A stretch of 64,000 nucleotides of DNA from Novosphingobium ginsenosidimutans (lineage in GTDB: Bacteria > Pseudomonadota > Alphaproteobacteria > Sphingomonadales > Sphingomonadaceae): positions 1,612,001 through 1,676,000 of the forward strand of contig NZ_CP042345.1 of NCBI RefSeq assembly GCF_007954425.1, given 5' to 3'. Position 1 is the stretch's first letter. Each line of letters starts with the position of its first letter. A program made the position numbers and the translations under genes. This document shows positions 28,453-36,513 of the stretch, piece by piece. Below the pieces are notes generated by a model, which saw only the letters and a list, made by a program, of their open reading frames with translations, did not search any database and had not been told where the DNA came from.

Positions 28453-28860
28453 TCAATCGGTGGGTGGACCATCCTGCGCCTGCTGGGGGGCGGCTTCGAT
28501 CAGCAAGCTGGCAATCGCGGTCATCAATTGCGCTTCGGCATAGGGCTTTTGCAGGATCAGACTGTTGGGAACGCCTTCGGCGGTCCAGCTGGCTACGCTT
28601 TCGCCACTGACATAGAGCACGGCGAGCGCGGGATATCTCTGCCGGGCATGGTGCGCAACGGCCCAGCCATCCGGACCGTCACCCAGGTTGATATCCGAGA
28701 TCAGGCCCTGAAGCTCCGCTGACTCGTCGATCAGGATCATTGCCGCAGCGCCGCTGTTGCACTCGGCCACGGTGTAGCCGCCGCCCTTCAGCGTTGCCAC
28801 CAAAGCCATGCGGATCAGCGCATCGTCTTCAACGACGAGGATTGGTGACACCGCGGACAT
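28453..28860 (-). CDS. Single-domain response regulator (receiver only)
   Basis: A 135-residue protein made of one receiver domain and a short tail. VVEDDALIRMALVATL supplies the acidic pair. The phospho-acceptor Asp is in ISDINLGDGPDG (near residue 58), the switch Ser in LYVSGES, and the conserved Lys in ILQKPYAEAQLM. There is no output domain, so it must act by protein contact, as receivers paired with HWE kinases often do. GGGAGA lies 11 bases before the ATG at 28860. It precedes the kinase gene on the same strand and is divergent from the lipoprotein at 29028. Confidence 0.9.
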   Translation of the reverse strand: MSAVSPILVVEDDALIRMALVATLKGGGYTVAECNSGAAAMILIDESAELQGLISDINLGDGPDGWAVAHHARQRYPALAVLYVSGESVASWTAEGVPNSLILQKPYAEAQLMTAIASLLIEAAPQQAQDGPPTD

Positions 28861-29027
28861 GGTAGTTGGTTTCTCCCTGGGAATGGCAAACCCACGAACG
28901 GCGGCTTTGTTGCATGGCCGTGCGAAGCCGGAACAATCGTTTGCGGGATCAGTTTGCAGATCGTCCCCGGCGCTTCGCGGACCTTGCAGAGCCCAAGCCG
29001 CGCTCACCCAATGTCGAGGAAGAGTTC

Positions 29028-29276
29028 ATGAAATTCGTCAATCTAGCCGCGCTTGCAGCGGTGACCGTGCTGGCCGGTTGCGCAACCTTTCAATCCAAGC
29101 CGGTGGTATCGCAGGCCGACGCCGGCGGCGTGACCTACCGGATCAAGGGTGAGCAACTCGATGACACCGTCACCCTGGCGCGCGATCACTGCGCCACTTT
29201 TGGCCGAACGGCCTTCCAGGACAGCATAAGCCGCGGATCGGGCGATAGCCGGATCGTGCGATACCTTTGCAGCTAA
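29028..29276 (+). CDS. Small lipoprotein
   Basis: An 82-residue predicted lipoprotein. The signal peptide MKFVNLAALAAVTVLAGCAT ends in a lipobox (VLAGC, Cys18). The mature part is about 64 residues, with a segment DTVTLARDHCATFGRTAFQD and a second Cys pair possible between this Cys and the penultimate residue. No family is recognised. GAGGAAGAG at 29016-29024 is a strong ribosome binding site for the ATG at 29028; the frame is open upstream, but that part is the leader. It stands alone, divergent from the receiver gene. Confidence 0.82.
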   Translation: MKFVNLAALAAVTVLAGCATFQSKPVVSQADAGGVTYRIKGEQLDDTVTLARDHCATFGRTAFQDSISRGSGDSRIVRYLCS

Positions 29277-29334
29277 TCGCTGCTTGGGCCTGACTTCCGC
29301 ACCTGCCGCGAAGTCACCCGCTGCCGCCGGCGTA

Positions 29335-30168
29335 TCAAGGCATAGCCAAGGCCGGTGCCAGCGCCCCAAGCGCGGCCCTCAGCGCCCCATGCTCCCGGTA
29401 CAGCTCGGTTAGAATCGAGAAGTGATCGGCGTCCGGCACGGTCAGCTGATCGGCCGCGTTGCCGGCCGCTGCCCAGGCTTTGGCCATCTGCGCTGTCTGG
29501 TCGCGGAAGGCCTGGGTTTCCAGCGCGCCGACGGCAAACAGGGTGCGCGGCGCGCCGGGGGCGACGCGGTGGATCGGCGATGCCGCGCGGGCGGCCGCGG
29601 CCTCTAGCCCGAGCTTGGCGTTAACCGTGGTGTCGAGCAGCGGCGCCAGATCGAACACTCCGCTGATCGAGAGGATCCCGGCAATCGGACCGATTCCAGC
29701 AGGCGGAGACATGGCAAGCTCCACGGCAATCTGTGCGCCGGCGGAGTGGCCGACCAGGATCAGCGGAGCATGGTCAGTCAAAGCCGCCAATGCCGGCAGC
29801 GCAGCCGCGGCCGCCGCAACGATATCCATCACCGCCAGTTCGGGGCTGAGCGGATAGTTGATCACCGCCACATCAAAACCGTCTGCCGCAAGCGGCGGGG
29901 CCAGGAAGCGGAAGCCGCTTTTATCGCGCGATTGCCAGTAGCCGGCGTGAAGATAGGCCACCACCCCGCGGCACGTCCCCGCAGCGCGGAACAGGTCCAG
30001 CGTCTGGCGCGGATGCGGGCCATAAGGCAGGTCGAGCGCCGGCTCTCCCGCCCGCACCGCCGCCGCATTCGCCTCGGCAAAGGCTTCGAACAGCGCCGCG
30101 TGCGACGGCCGGAGCTGCCCGTCGATATAGTCGAACTGGTTAGCGGTGGTGGCTTCTGCCTGGGTCAC
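29335..30168 (-). CDS. Alpha/beta hydrolase, arylformamidase-like
   Basis: A 277-residue alpha/beta hydrolase. The oxyanion motif AYLHAGYWQSRDKSGF corresponds to HGGYWQ of kynurenine formamidases (AFMID/KynB-like), with Ala in place of the first Gly. The nucleophile is in VGHSAGAQIA (Ser near 144), the acid is probably in the ALETQAFRDQT region and the His is in DADHFSIL. The family hydrolyses N-formylkynurenine or related esters and amides. The start is a GTG at 30168, after the stop of the DUF885 gene (17-base gap), so the two are co-transcribed. No other kynurenine pathway gene is present, so substrate assignment is tentative. Confidence 0.8.
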   Translation of the reverse strand: MTQAEATTANQFDYIDGQLRPSHAALFEAFAEANAAAVRAGEPALDLPYGPHPRQTLDLFRAAGTCRGVVAYLHAGYWQSRDKSGFRFLAPPLAADGFDVAVINYPLSPELAVMDIVAAAAAALPALAALTDHAPLILVGHSAGAQIAVELAMSPPAGIGPIAGILSISGVFDLAPLLDTTVNAKLGLEAAAARAASPIHRVAPGAPRTLFAVGALETQAFRDQTAQMAKAWAAAGNAADQLTVPDADHFSILTELYREHGALRAALGALAPALAMP

Positions 30169-30185
30169 GCAGCGGGCCCTGTTCC

Positions 30186-32021
30186 TTAGCTTGCCCGCGC
30201 CGCGATCCACTCGTCGACCCGGCGTTCGAGGATCGAGAGCGGCTGCGAGCCGGAGGCAATCAGCAGGTCGTGGAAGGCCTTCACATCGAACTTGGCGCCC
30301 AGCTTCGTTTCGGCGCGCTGGCGCAGTTCCATGATCTTGAGCATGCCGATCTTGTAGCCAGTCGCCTGCCCCGGCAGGGTCAGGTAGCGGCGCACTTCCG
30401 AGCGCGAGCGCTCAATCGGCTGGCGGCCCGTGGTGTTCATGTAGGTAACCGCCTGCTCCTCGGTCCAGCCCTTCGCATGGAGCCCGGTATCGACCACCAG
30501 CCGCGCGGCGCGGAACAGTTCGGCGTCGAGCCGGAAGAAGTCCGCGGCAATATCCGGGAAGGCGCCCATTTCCTTGCAGACCGCCTCGGCATAGAGGCCC
30601 CAGCCTTCACCGAAGGCGACATAGCCGGTGACCGAGCGGAACTTCGGCCCGCCCTGCTGGCGCACCTGGATATCGCCCTGGGTATTATGGCCGGGCACCG
30701 CCTCGTGACACATCAGGGTATAGAGCGCCGCCGGATCGGGGCGCGTGCCGACCAGGTGGACGTAGGTCCGCGCCGGGCGCTTGCCATCGGGGCTGGGCTG
30801 GCTGGCATGGGCCGCGCCGCCCGGCACTTCGGAAAAGGCCGGTTCGCGCACCACCTCGATCCCGTAGGCCGGGAGCATGCCGAAATAGCCGGGCAGGAGC
30901 GTGCGGGTCTTGGCGACGAACTCGTTTGCGGTCTTGAGGTATTCGGCGCGGGTCTCATCGGTGAAGGGCTGCGGCGGGTAGAGCCGCTTGCGCTCCTGGT
31001 AGAAGGCCTCGCGGTCCTTGAACCCGGCTTGGCGGGCCAGGGCATCCTGCTCGGCCTCGATCCGGGCCACTTCCTTCAGGCCGATCTGGTGGATCTGATC
31101 CGCCGTCAGGTCGGTGGTGGTGACCAGCTTCAGCTCGTTGGCGTAATAGGCCAGGCCGCCCGGCAGGGTCAGCGCGCCGACCTTGCCGCTGGGGGCGGTC
31201 GGCAGGCTGGCCTTGGCCCAGGCGATGATCCGGCCATAGGCGGGCTTCAGCGCAACGATTGCGTCTTTGGCTGCGGCCAGGTGCTGATCAGCTTCGGCCT
31301 GGGTCAGCTTGCCATTGGCAACCAGCGCGGCAGTCTTGGCCTTTACGTCGGCCCACAGCGCCGCGTCCGGGCCGGGGCCATAGGGTGCGCCACTGGTCAA
31401 TTGTTCGCTGCTGGAGATGATCGTTTCGATCTGGAACTTGGGCGGGCGGATCCCGGCCTTTTCGCTCGCCTTGGTGCGGGCCAGGGCCAGGTCGAGCACC
31501 GCCGGCATGCCGTTCAGCCGGGCGATGTAGTTCTTGAGGTCGACGACATCGCCGACCGTGTGGGTGTTGATCAGGAAGTCCGGTAGCTGGCTGTGCGCCG
31601 AATAGAGCCGCGAATAGAACGGCGGGCGATAGATGCGGTTCTGGTTGGCGAGCGCGGCGCGATCCGCCTCCAGCGCCCAGATGTCATAGTTCACCTGGCC
31701 TTCGGGGGAGAGCTCGGCCCGGTTGAACCGCGCCTTCATCCGCGCGACGCTGGCCTTGCGCCAGGCAACCTGGGCATCGGCGGCCTGGTCGCTGATGTCG
31801 TTCCACTTGTCGCCGCCGTCCTTGATCCCCAGGCGGGTGGCGAGCTGCGGCTGCGTTTTCACATAGGCGGCGAATTCGGCGTCGAGGAAATCGGTCAGCC
31901 GCGCGTCAGCATTGGCCGTGGGCGAAAGCGGCGGCAGGGGCGCGGCGGTCTGGGCAGAGAGACCCGTCGCAGCAAACAGGGCGATCGTGGCGGCCGCAAG
32001 GCCGGCGGAAAACTTGGTCAT
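30186..32021 (-). CDS. DUF885 family exported protein, predicted metallopeptidase
   Basis: A 611-residue exported protein. The signal peptide is cut near ATGLSAQ. The DUF885 fold is mostly helical. The motif [15 protein letters not shown] is HExxxGH, the family's predicted zinc site, and [16 protein letters not shown] supplies a downstream Glu. These proteins resemble M3/M32-type metallopeptidases in their active-site helices, and a few are shown or proposed to be peptidases; the activity here is inferred. The ATG at 32021 fits the signal peptide; a longer start at 32039 would add charged residues ahead of it. It is followed closely by the arylformamidase-like gene. Confidence 0.9.
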   Translation of the reverse strand: MTKFSAGLAAATIALFAATGLSAQTAAPLPPLSPTANADARLTDFLDAEFAAYVKTQPQLATRLGIKDGGDKWNDISDQAADAQVAWRKASVARMKARFNRAELSPEGQVNYDIWALEADRAALANQNRIYRPPFYSRLYSAHSQLPDFLINTHTVGDVVDLKNYIARLNGMPAVLDLALARTKASEKAGIRPPKFQIETIISSSEQLTSGAPYGPGPDAALWADVKAKTAALVANGKLTQAEADQHLAAAKDAIVALKPAYGRIIAWAKASLPTAPSGKVGALTLPGGLAYYANELKLVTTTDLTADQIHQIGLKEVARIEAEQDALARQAGFKDREAFYQERKRLYPPQPFTDETRAEYLKTANEFVAKTRTLLPGYFGMLPAYGIEVVREPAFSEVPGGAAHASQPSPDGKRPARTYVHLVGTRPDPAALYTLMCHEAVPGHNTQGDIQVRQQGGPKFRSVTGYVAFGEGWGLYAEAVCKEMGAFPDIAADFFRLDAELFRAARLVVDTGLHAKGWTEEQAVTYMNTTGRQPIERSRSEVRRYLTLPGQATGYKIGMLKIMELRQRAETKLGAKFDVKAFHDLLIASGSQPLSILERRVDEWIAARAS

Positions 32022-32163
32022 GTCGGTTCTGTCCCTCATGTGCGACGGGCGTTACATGGAGCGTCGCTCCGTTCCAGTGAAGCCGGTATTGAGGCTAGCT
32101 GCCATCCTCGCTCCTGCCAATCGCCCTTCCGCTTCGACCAATGGCGATCTAAGCCGGTCGGCG

Positions 32164-32709
32164 ATGACGCTGATCGCCTTCAACAAGCCCATGAACGTGC
32201 TTTCGCAGTTCACCGATGCCGGGACAGCGGGTTCGCCGCGGGCGACGCTGTCGGACTATATCGACGTGCCGGGCGTCTATCCGGCCGGGCGGCTTGACCG
32301 GGACAGCGAGGGCCTGCTGCTGCTGACCGACGATGGCCGGCTGCAGGCGCGGATTGCCGATCCCCGGTTCAAGCTGCCCAAGACCTACCTGGTGCAAGTG
32401 GAAGGCACGATTGGCGCGGAGGCGCTGGCGGCGCTGCGCAAAGGCGTGCGGCTCAACGATGGCATGACTAGTCCGGCTGAGGCCGAGGCGATCGAGGCGC
32501 CGCAGCTCTGGCCGCGCGATCCGCCGGTGCGCTTCCGCAAGACCGTGCCGGACGCGTGGCTGCGCCTGACGATCAGCGAAGGCCGCAACCGCCAGGTCCG
32601 GCGGATGACCGCGGCGGTCGGGCTCCCCACGCTGCGGCTGGTGCGCTGGGCGATCGGCGACTGGTCACTGGACGGGCTGGCGCCGGGCGAATGGCGCACG
32701 GTCGATTGA
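32164..32709 (+). CDS. RluE/RsuA-family pseudouridine synthase
   Basis: A 181-residue pseudouridine synthase without an S4 domain, as in RluE, which modifies U2457 of 23S rRNA. It begins [18 protein letters not shown]. The catalytic Asp is in [17 protein letters not shown] near residue 43, followed by [12 protein letters not shown], and the C-terminal signature is [16 protein letters not shown]. Length and motif order fit RluE best. The start at 32164 gives the family N-terminus; the frame extends upstream without sense. It is divergent from the DUF885 gene, 142 bases away. Confidence 0.92.
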   Translation: MTLIAFNKPMNVLSQFTDAGTAGSPRATLSDYIDVPGVYPAGRLDRDSEGLLLLTDDGRLQARIADPRFKLPKTYLVQVEGTIGAEALAALRKGVRLNDGMTSPAEAEAIEAPQLWPRDPPVRFRKTVPDAWLRLTISEGRNRQVRRMTAAVGLPTLRLVRWAIGDWSLDGLAPGEWRTVD

Positions 32710-32804
32710 TCCCGGGCCTGCGCAAATCTTTCACACCTTGGTCCTAACAGGACAGGGCCGCCCGGCGACCGGCCCTTCTTCCTTCGCCTGACCAAAGGAA
32801 TGCC

Positions 32805-33203
32805 GTGCCCCAGGCCCGTTTCGCGCAGCAATGCGACCGCCTCTCCCTAGCCGTCGACAAGACCCTCCACGACCGGTTGGTCTGGGAACGGACCGAAGCC
32901 CCGGTGCTGGCCGGGCTGGTCGCCCTGGCGCATGGCGTACTGGAAGACCGCGACGAGTTCGAACTGACCGAGGAAGGCGCGACCAGCGCGGTCAAGCGCT
33001 TCGTGCTCAAGGTTCACGGCAACCGTGTCGCCGCCTTGACGCTGCAACTGGGCGATGGCCAGGCCAAGCTGGCGATCCAGGCGATCGAGCGCAGCGCTTT
33101 CAAGGTTGCGCCGGGCGATACGCTGTCGATCCCCTATGCCGGGATCGATGCGGGCTGGATGGCCGGCAGCCTCGACGCCCTGTTCGCCCGCATCTCGCGC
33201 TAG
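32805..33203 (+). CDS. Conserved hypothetical protein
   Basis: A 132-residue cytoplasmic protein starting at GTG 32805, with AAAGGA five bases upstream. A nearby ATG at 32800 is in another frame. The N-terminal half is helical (QQCDRLSLAVDKTLHDRLVW). The second half alternates beta strands (AVKRFVLKVHGNRVAALTLQ and AKLAIQAIERSAFKVAPGDT). It is mildly acidic with normal codon use. I do not recognise a family. It stands alone after the pseudouridine synthase gene, with no clear operon partner. Confidence 0.72.
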   Translation: MPQARFAQQCDRLSLAVDKTLHDRLVWERTEAPVLAGLVALAHGVLEDRDEFELTEEGATSAVKRFVLKVHGNRVAALTLQLGDGQAKLAIQAIERSAFKVAPGDTLSIPYAGIDAGWMAGSLDALFARISR

Positions 33204-33254
33204 GGCGCAGCGCCCGTCACGAAGCTGCAACACGGCCATGAGACCTTCCTGCTC

Positions 33255-33386
33255 ATGGACCAGACAGACACCCGCTTCGACTGGATCAGCTGGCTTGCCA
33301 GCATCCCCGGCATCCCCGCCGACTGGGGTAACCATACCGCCGGCTTGCCGGAACCAGAGGACGTGGCCCTGCCGCTCGCGGCCTGA
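33255..33386 (+). CDS. Possible small protein of 43 residues
   Basis: A short ATG-to-TGA frame of 43 codons, beginning MDQTDTRFDWISWLASIPGI and ending in DVALPLAA. Third codon positions are almost all G or C, as in the real genes around it. The product is acidic, with three Trp. No strong ribosome binding site is visible. It ends just upstream of the promoter-like motif at 33404. It may be a true micro-protein or chance. Confidence 0.4.
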   Translation: MDQTDTRFDWISWLASIPGIPADWGNHTAGLPEPEDVALPLAA

Positions 33387-33404
33387 AAAAATCCGCTGCC
33401 GGGT

Positions 33405-33432
33405 GGATGGAATTCCGCAGGCCATTCGTTTC
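33405..33432 (+). promoter_or_regulatory. Predicted ECF-type promoter before small exported protein
   Basis: GGAT at 33405-33408 and CGTTTC at 33427-33432 are separated by exactly 18 bases, the same layout as the palindromic element at 35120-35151 and the element at 36429. A transcript starting near 33440 would have a leader of about 40 bases before the ATG at 33482. The role as a sigma-factor target is inferred from the repeated layout. Confidence 0.5.
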
Positions 33433-33481
33433 CCTGCTGACAGAACGCACTTCGCCTGTCTGAAAACAGAGGAAACGAACG

Positions 33482-33832
33482 ATGACCAAGCCGATGTTCC
33501 GCACCGCCGTGCTGGCCCTGGTGGCCGCGGCGACGACCGCCCAGGCCGCGCTGCCGATGCTTTACGAAGAGGCTTATGCCCGCGAGGAAGAGCGCCGGAT
33601 TTATCAGGCGCCGATTGCCGGGATCTATAACAGCCCCTGGTATGATTATCGCATCAACGTGACCGAGGCGCAGAAGGAGCTGTCCACCGACCTGCGCGGC
33701 GCCGACGATATCGAGGACCGCCGCGACGCCTGGGAAGAATACGGCACCGAGCTGGCCAAGGAACGCAAGCACTACGCCAAGACCATGGCCAAAGAGGGTT
33801 ACCGCGAAGGCCGCGTCTACGTCGGCGAATAG
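33482..33832 (+). CDS. Small exported protein of unknown function
   Basis: A 116-residue protein with a signal peptide (TAVLALVAAATTAQA, cut near residue 22). The mature part is highly charged and helical: EEAYAREEERRIYQAPIAGI, followed by QKELSTDLRGADDIEDRRDA and KERKHYAKTMAKEGYREG. Tyr and Arg are frequent. It has no Cys and no lipobox, so it should be soluble in the periplasm. AGAGGA lies before the ATG at 33482, and the promoter-like motif at 33405 is upstream. It sits next to the anti-sigma/sigma genes, which transcribe toward it from the right. A role in envelope stress is inferred from that setting only. Confidence 0.8.
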   Translation: MTKPMFRTAVLALVAAATTAQAALPMLYEEAYAREEERRIYQAPIAGIYNSPWYDYRINVTEAQKELSTDLRGADDIEDRRDAWEEYGTELAKERKHYAKTMAKEGYREGRVYVGE

Positions 33833-33907
33833 GCCGACTACAGATCGTCACGCAGGGAAGGGGGCCGGAGCGATCCGGTCCCCTTCTTGCTGTGCGGTAA
33901 AGGCGTG

Positions 33908-34618
33908 TCAGCGCCAGCCGCGCTGACGGGCGGCCGCTTCCTGCTGGGGATCAAGCGCGCCTTCGCTGGCCATGTCCTGCGCGGCTGCCATAAGATCCTC
34001 AAGCGGGCTGCCGGCCTGGCGATAGTCGCTGGCGGCGGGATCGATCCCGGGCCCTTTTCGCTCGATCCGCCAGCCTGCGCTATCGCGGCAAGCAATTCCC
34101 GACCCGGCCGGAGCAGCATAGGTGCGGCAGAGCTGGCCATCCTTGCGCGCAAAGCTGAGCAGCACTTGCGGCTGGCCGGGCCTTGCCGGGTCGGCCGTAA
34201 GGCGGGTGTCGAGCGCCGCGGCAAGCTGCGCATCGGCATAGTTGCCGCCCGTGCCCGGCGTTGGCGTGTTGATCAGCAGCAATGCCAGCGATGCGGCCAG
34301 CGCGGGGCCGACGACCCAGCCCCAGCGCGGAATGCGCCGCGAAGTGCGGGCAGCGCGCGCCGCCGCGAGGTCGACCACTTCGGCCGCTGCATGTTCGTCA
34401 GCTCGCACACCGCCCAGCAGGGCGGCAAACCGGTCTGGAACTGGCGCGGCCGCGATCGGATCGTAATGCGCGGTCAGCAGACCCTTCAGCGCCCGGTGCG
34501 CCTCGACCTGCCGCGCCAGCGCTGGATCGGCCTCCACCGCCGCCGCCACTTCAGCGGCGCGGGCCGGCTCGAGCTGGCCATCGGCAAAGGCTGCCAGTTC
34601 TTCCGGGGAGACGGTCAT
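33908..34618 (-). CDS. Transmembrane anti-sigma factor
   Basis: A 236-residue protein. Residues 1-60 (SPEELAAFADGQLEPARAAE, then ALARQVEAHRALKGLL) form the helical anti-sigma domain seen in RseA/ChrR-like and FecR-like regulators of the sphingomonads, without a zinc-binding His-Cys set. One TM segment follows (WGWVVGPALAASLALLLINT, about 99-118). The periplasmic domain of about 115 residues contains one Cys pair (LCRTYAAPAGSGIAC) that could respond to redox or folding stress. The start overlaps the sigma gene's stop (ATGA), the usual arrangement that keeps the two in balance. The signal is unknown. Confidence 0.85.
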   Translation of the reverse strand: MTVSPEELAAFADGQLEPARAAEVAAAVEADPALARQVEAHRALKGLLTAHYDPIAAAPVPDRFAALLGGVRADEHAAAEVVDLAAARAARTSRRIPRWGWVVGPALAASLALLLINTPTPGTGGNYADAQLAAALDTRLTADPARPGQPQVLLSFARKDGQLCRTYAAPAGSGIACRDSAGWRIERKGPGIDPAASDYRQAGSPLEDLMAAAQDMASEGALDPQQEAAARQRGWR

Positions 34619-35103
34619 TGCAGTCCTCCAAGCTCGGCCAACAAGGCGTCGCGGCCACGCACCAGGCGGGAATTGAGTGTACCGACCGGGCAGCCGACGA
34701 TCTCAGCCGCCTCGCGGTAGCCATAGCCTTCGACCATCACCAGCAGCACGGCCTCGCGCTGTTCGGCGGGCAGCTTGGCCATGGCGCGATCCACATTGCC
34801 GAGTTCGACCAGGGCTTCCTGTCCGCCATCGGCACCTACACCCAGGCCCGCCTCTTCCTCGGCAAAGGTCTGGCCGTGGCGTTGGCGGGAACGGGCTTCA
34901 TCGATCCACAGGTTGCGCATGATCCGGTACATCCAGCTGTCGAGCCGCGTGCCTGCCTGCCACTTGTCGCGATTGGCCAGCGCGCGTTCGATCGTTGTCT
35001 GGCACAGGTCGTCCCCGTCGGCGGCATTACCGCCCAGCCCGGCGGCGAAGCGTCGCAACCGGGGGACTAGGGCCAGAAGGTCATGCTCGAACGCGTCGGA
35101 CAG
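34615..35103 (-). CDS. ECF RNA polymerase sigma factor, predicted CTG start
   Basis: A 162-residue sigma-70 family (ECF) protein. Region 2 is CQTTIERALANRDKWQAGTR followed by LDSWMYRIMRNLWIDEARSR. Region 4 is LPAEQREAVLLVMVEGYGYR, then AAEIVGCPVGTLNSRLVRGR. The start is the point of interest. An open frame from TTG 35058 omits 15 codons (LSDAFEHDLLALVPR) that belong to the first helix of region 2, as in other ECF factors. No ATG, GTG or TTG lies in frame before them. AAAGG at 35112-35116 lies exactly eight bases before CTG at 35101-35103, so I take CTG as start. It is coupled to the anti-sigma gene and preceded by a palindromic promoter element. Confidence 0.88.
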   Translation of the reverse strand: MSDAFEHDLLALVPRLRRFAAGLGGNAADGDDLCQTTIERALANRDKWQAGTRLDSWMYRIMRNLWIDEARSRQRHGQTFAEEEAGLGVGADGGQEALVELGNVDRAMAKLPAEQREAVLLVMVEGYGYREAAEIVGCPVGTLNSRLVRGRDALLAELGGLQ

Positions 35104-35119
35104 CTTCAGTGCCTTTCGT

Positions 35120-35151
35120 GGATGAAACGAGCGGGACTATCCGTTTCATCC
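35120..35151. promoter_or_regulatory. Palindromic, probably bidirectional ECF-type promoter
   Basis: GGATGAAACG at 35120-35129 and CGTTTCATCC at 35142-35151 are perfect inverted repeats with a 12-base centre. On each strand GGAT is followed after 18 bases by CGTTTC. The element can thus act as -35 and -10 for the sigma gene (leftward) and for the subtilase gene (rightward, ATG 35187). It matches the element at 36429-36456, base for base, over most of the spacer too. The -10 half resembles the CGTT of alphaproteobacterial ECF promoters. Use by the neighbouring sigma factor is inferred. Confidence 0.6.
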
Positions 35152-35186
35152 ATGATTAATGCAAATTCCTGCTGAAAGACGCACCC

Positions 35187-36410
35187 ATGCACCGCAGACT
35201 GCTGTTGATGATCGCCCTGATTGGCGGCCTTGCCGGGCCGGGCCTGGCACAACTGGCCGTGCCTGCGCTGCCCGTGCCGCGCCTGGGCGATGTCACCGCA
35301 CCGGTCGATGGCCTGCTGGCTAGGCTCGACGAAACCGTCCGTGCTCGCGCTGCCGAGTTGCTGGAACTGCGCGCGCGGACGCTTGATCGCCTGCTGCGGG
35401 CAAATCGCGACACGATCGAGCGTGACCGCTTTGGCGAGCTCGCCCGGCGCGGCGAACTGTTGGTGATGGACGCTGATGAAGCCGCGCTTGACCGGGCGCG
35501 GGCCGCAGGCTTCACGGTGATCACGCGCGAGCAGATTGAAGGGCTGGACCTGACCGTTGTGCGGCTGGCTGTCCCCGCCGGTCAATCGCTGGCGAAGGCG
35601 CAGGCGCGGCTGGAAGAACTGCTTCCCGGTGCGACTGTCAGCGCAGACAACCTGCATCTCGAGGCCGGGCGCGGAGCGAGCGGATCGGCCAATGCGGGGC
35701 GGCCGGCCAGCGCTGCCGCCATCTCAACCCCCGTTGGCGTGATCGACGGTGGCGCGGGATCCGGCGCCGCCGGCCAGCGCGGTTTTGCCAAAGGCGCCCC
35801 GCGCGCAAGCAATCACGGCAGTGCTGTCGTCTCGCTGTTGGCCGGAGCCGGTGTGCGCTCAGTCCGGGTGGCCGATGTCTATGGGGCCGATCCGGCGGGC
35901 GGCAATGCCCTGGCGATTGCTCAGGCGCTCGGCTGGCTGGCCCAGGGCGGCACGAAGGTGGTCACGATCAGCCTGGTTGGCCCAAGCAACCCGGTGCTCG
36001 CTCGCGCCGTTGCAGCAGCCCAGAAGCGCGGCGTGGTTGTGGTGGCTGCAGTGGGCAACGATGGTCCCGCCGCGCCGCCAGCCTATCCCGCATCCTATCC
36101 CGGTGTGCTTGCCGTGACAGGGGTAGACCGCCGTGACCGCCCGCTGATCGAAGCCGGCCGTGCGCTGCATCTTGATTACGCGGCACCCGGCGCAGACCTG
36201 TATGCTGCCAATGCAGCAGGGGGGCGGGTGAAGGTGCGCGGCACTTCGTTTGCCGCTCCGCTGGTGGCCGCGCGCGTTGCCGCTGCGCTTGATGCTGGCG
36301 GTAGCTGGCAGCTCAGGCTCGACGGCGAAGCACGCGATCTTGGTCCGCGCGGGCCGGACAAGCTCTTTGGCCGTGGCCTGCTGTGTGGCACCTGCCGCCC
36401 GGCTCGCTGA
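35187..36410 (+). CDS. Secreted subtilase (S8 family serine peptidase)
   Basis: A 407-residue serine protease with a signal peptide (LLLMIALIGGLAGPGLAQ, cut near residue 22). Residues 23-175 are a helical, Arg/Leu-rich propeptide-like region. The S8 catalytic set is Asp187 (VGVIDGG), His210 (ASNHGSAVV), the oxyanion Asn291 (AAVGNDGP) and Ser354 (VRGTSFAAP), all intact. The domain is short and lacks common S8 extras. It would act in the periplasm or outside. It is divergent from the sigma/anti-sigma operon and shares the palindromic promoter, so it is probably a regulon member. Cleavage of the anti-sigma factor is possible but purely inferred. Confidence 0.9.
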   Translation: MHRRLLLMIALIGGLAGPGLAQLAVPALPVPRLGDVTAPVDGLLARLDETVRARAAELLELRARTLDRLLRANRDTIERDRFGELARRGELLVMDADEAALDRARAAGFTVITREQIEGLDLTVVRLAVPAGQSLAKAQARLEELLPGATVSADNLHLEAGRGASGSANAGRPASAAAISTPVGVIDGGAGSGAAGQRGFAKGAPRASNHGSAVVSLLAGAGVRSVRVADVYGADPAGGNALAIAQALGWLAQGGTKVVTISLVGPSNPVLARAVAAAQKRGVVVVAAVGNDGPAAPPAYPASYPGVLAVTGVDRRDRPLIEAGRALHLDYAAPGADLYAANAAGGRVKVRGTSFAAPLVAARVAAALDAGGSWQLRLDGEARDLGPRGPDKLFGRGLLCGTCRPAR

Positions 36411-36428
36411 GAAAATTTCGCGTAGCCT

Positions 36429-36456
36429 GAATTAAACCGGCGGGGCGATCCGTTTC
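36429..36456 (+). promoter_or_regulatory. Predicted ECF-type promoter before PRC-like gene
   Basis: GAAT at 36429-36432, then 18 bases, then CGTTTC at 36451-36456. Aligned without gaps to the element at 35119, about three quarters of the positions from TG through CGTTTC are identical (shared AAAC, GCGGG and ATCCGTTTC). The likely transcript start is near 36463, giving a leader of about 50 bases before the ATG at 36514. Confidence 0.55.
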
Positions 36457-36513
36457 CTGATCATGCAGATGGTTTTTCACACCATCCGGCATTGCCAGGA
36501 AAGGAAAGATACC

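Noticed and set aside
34615..35058. TTG at 35058 as sigma factor start
   Set aside because: It would remove the first region-2 helix; CTG at 35103 has an ideal ribosome binding site and restores it.
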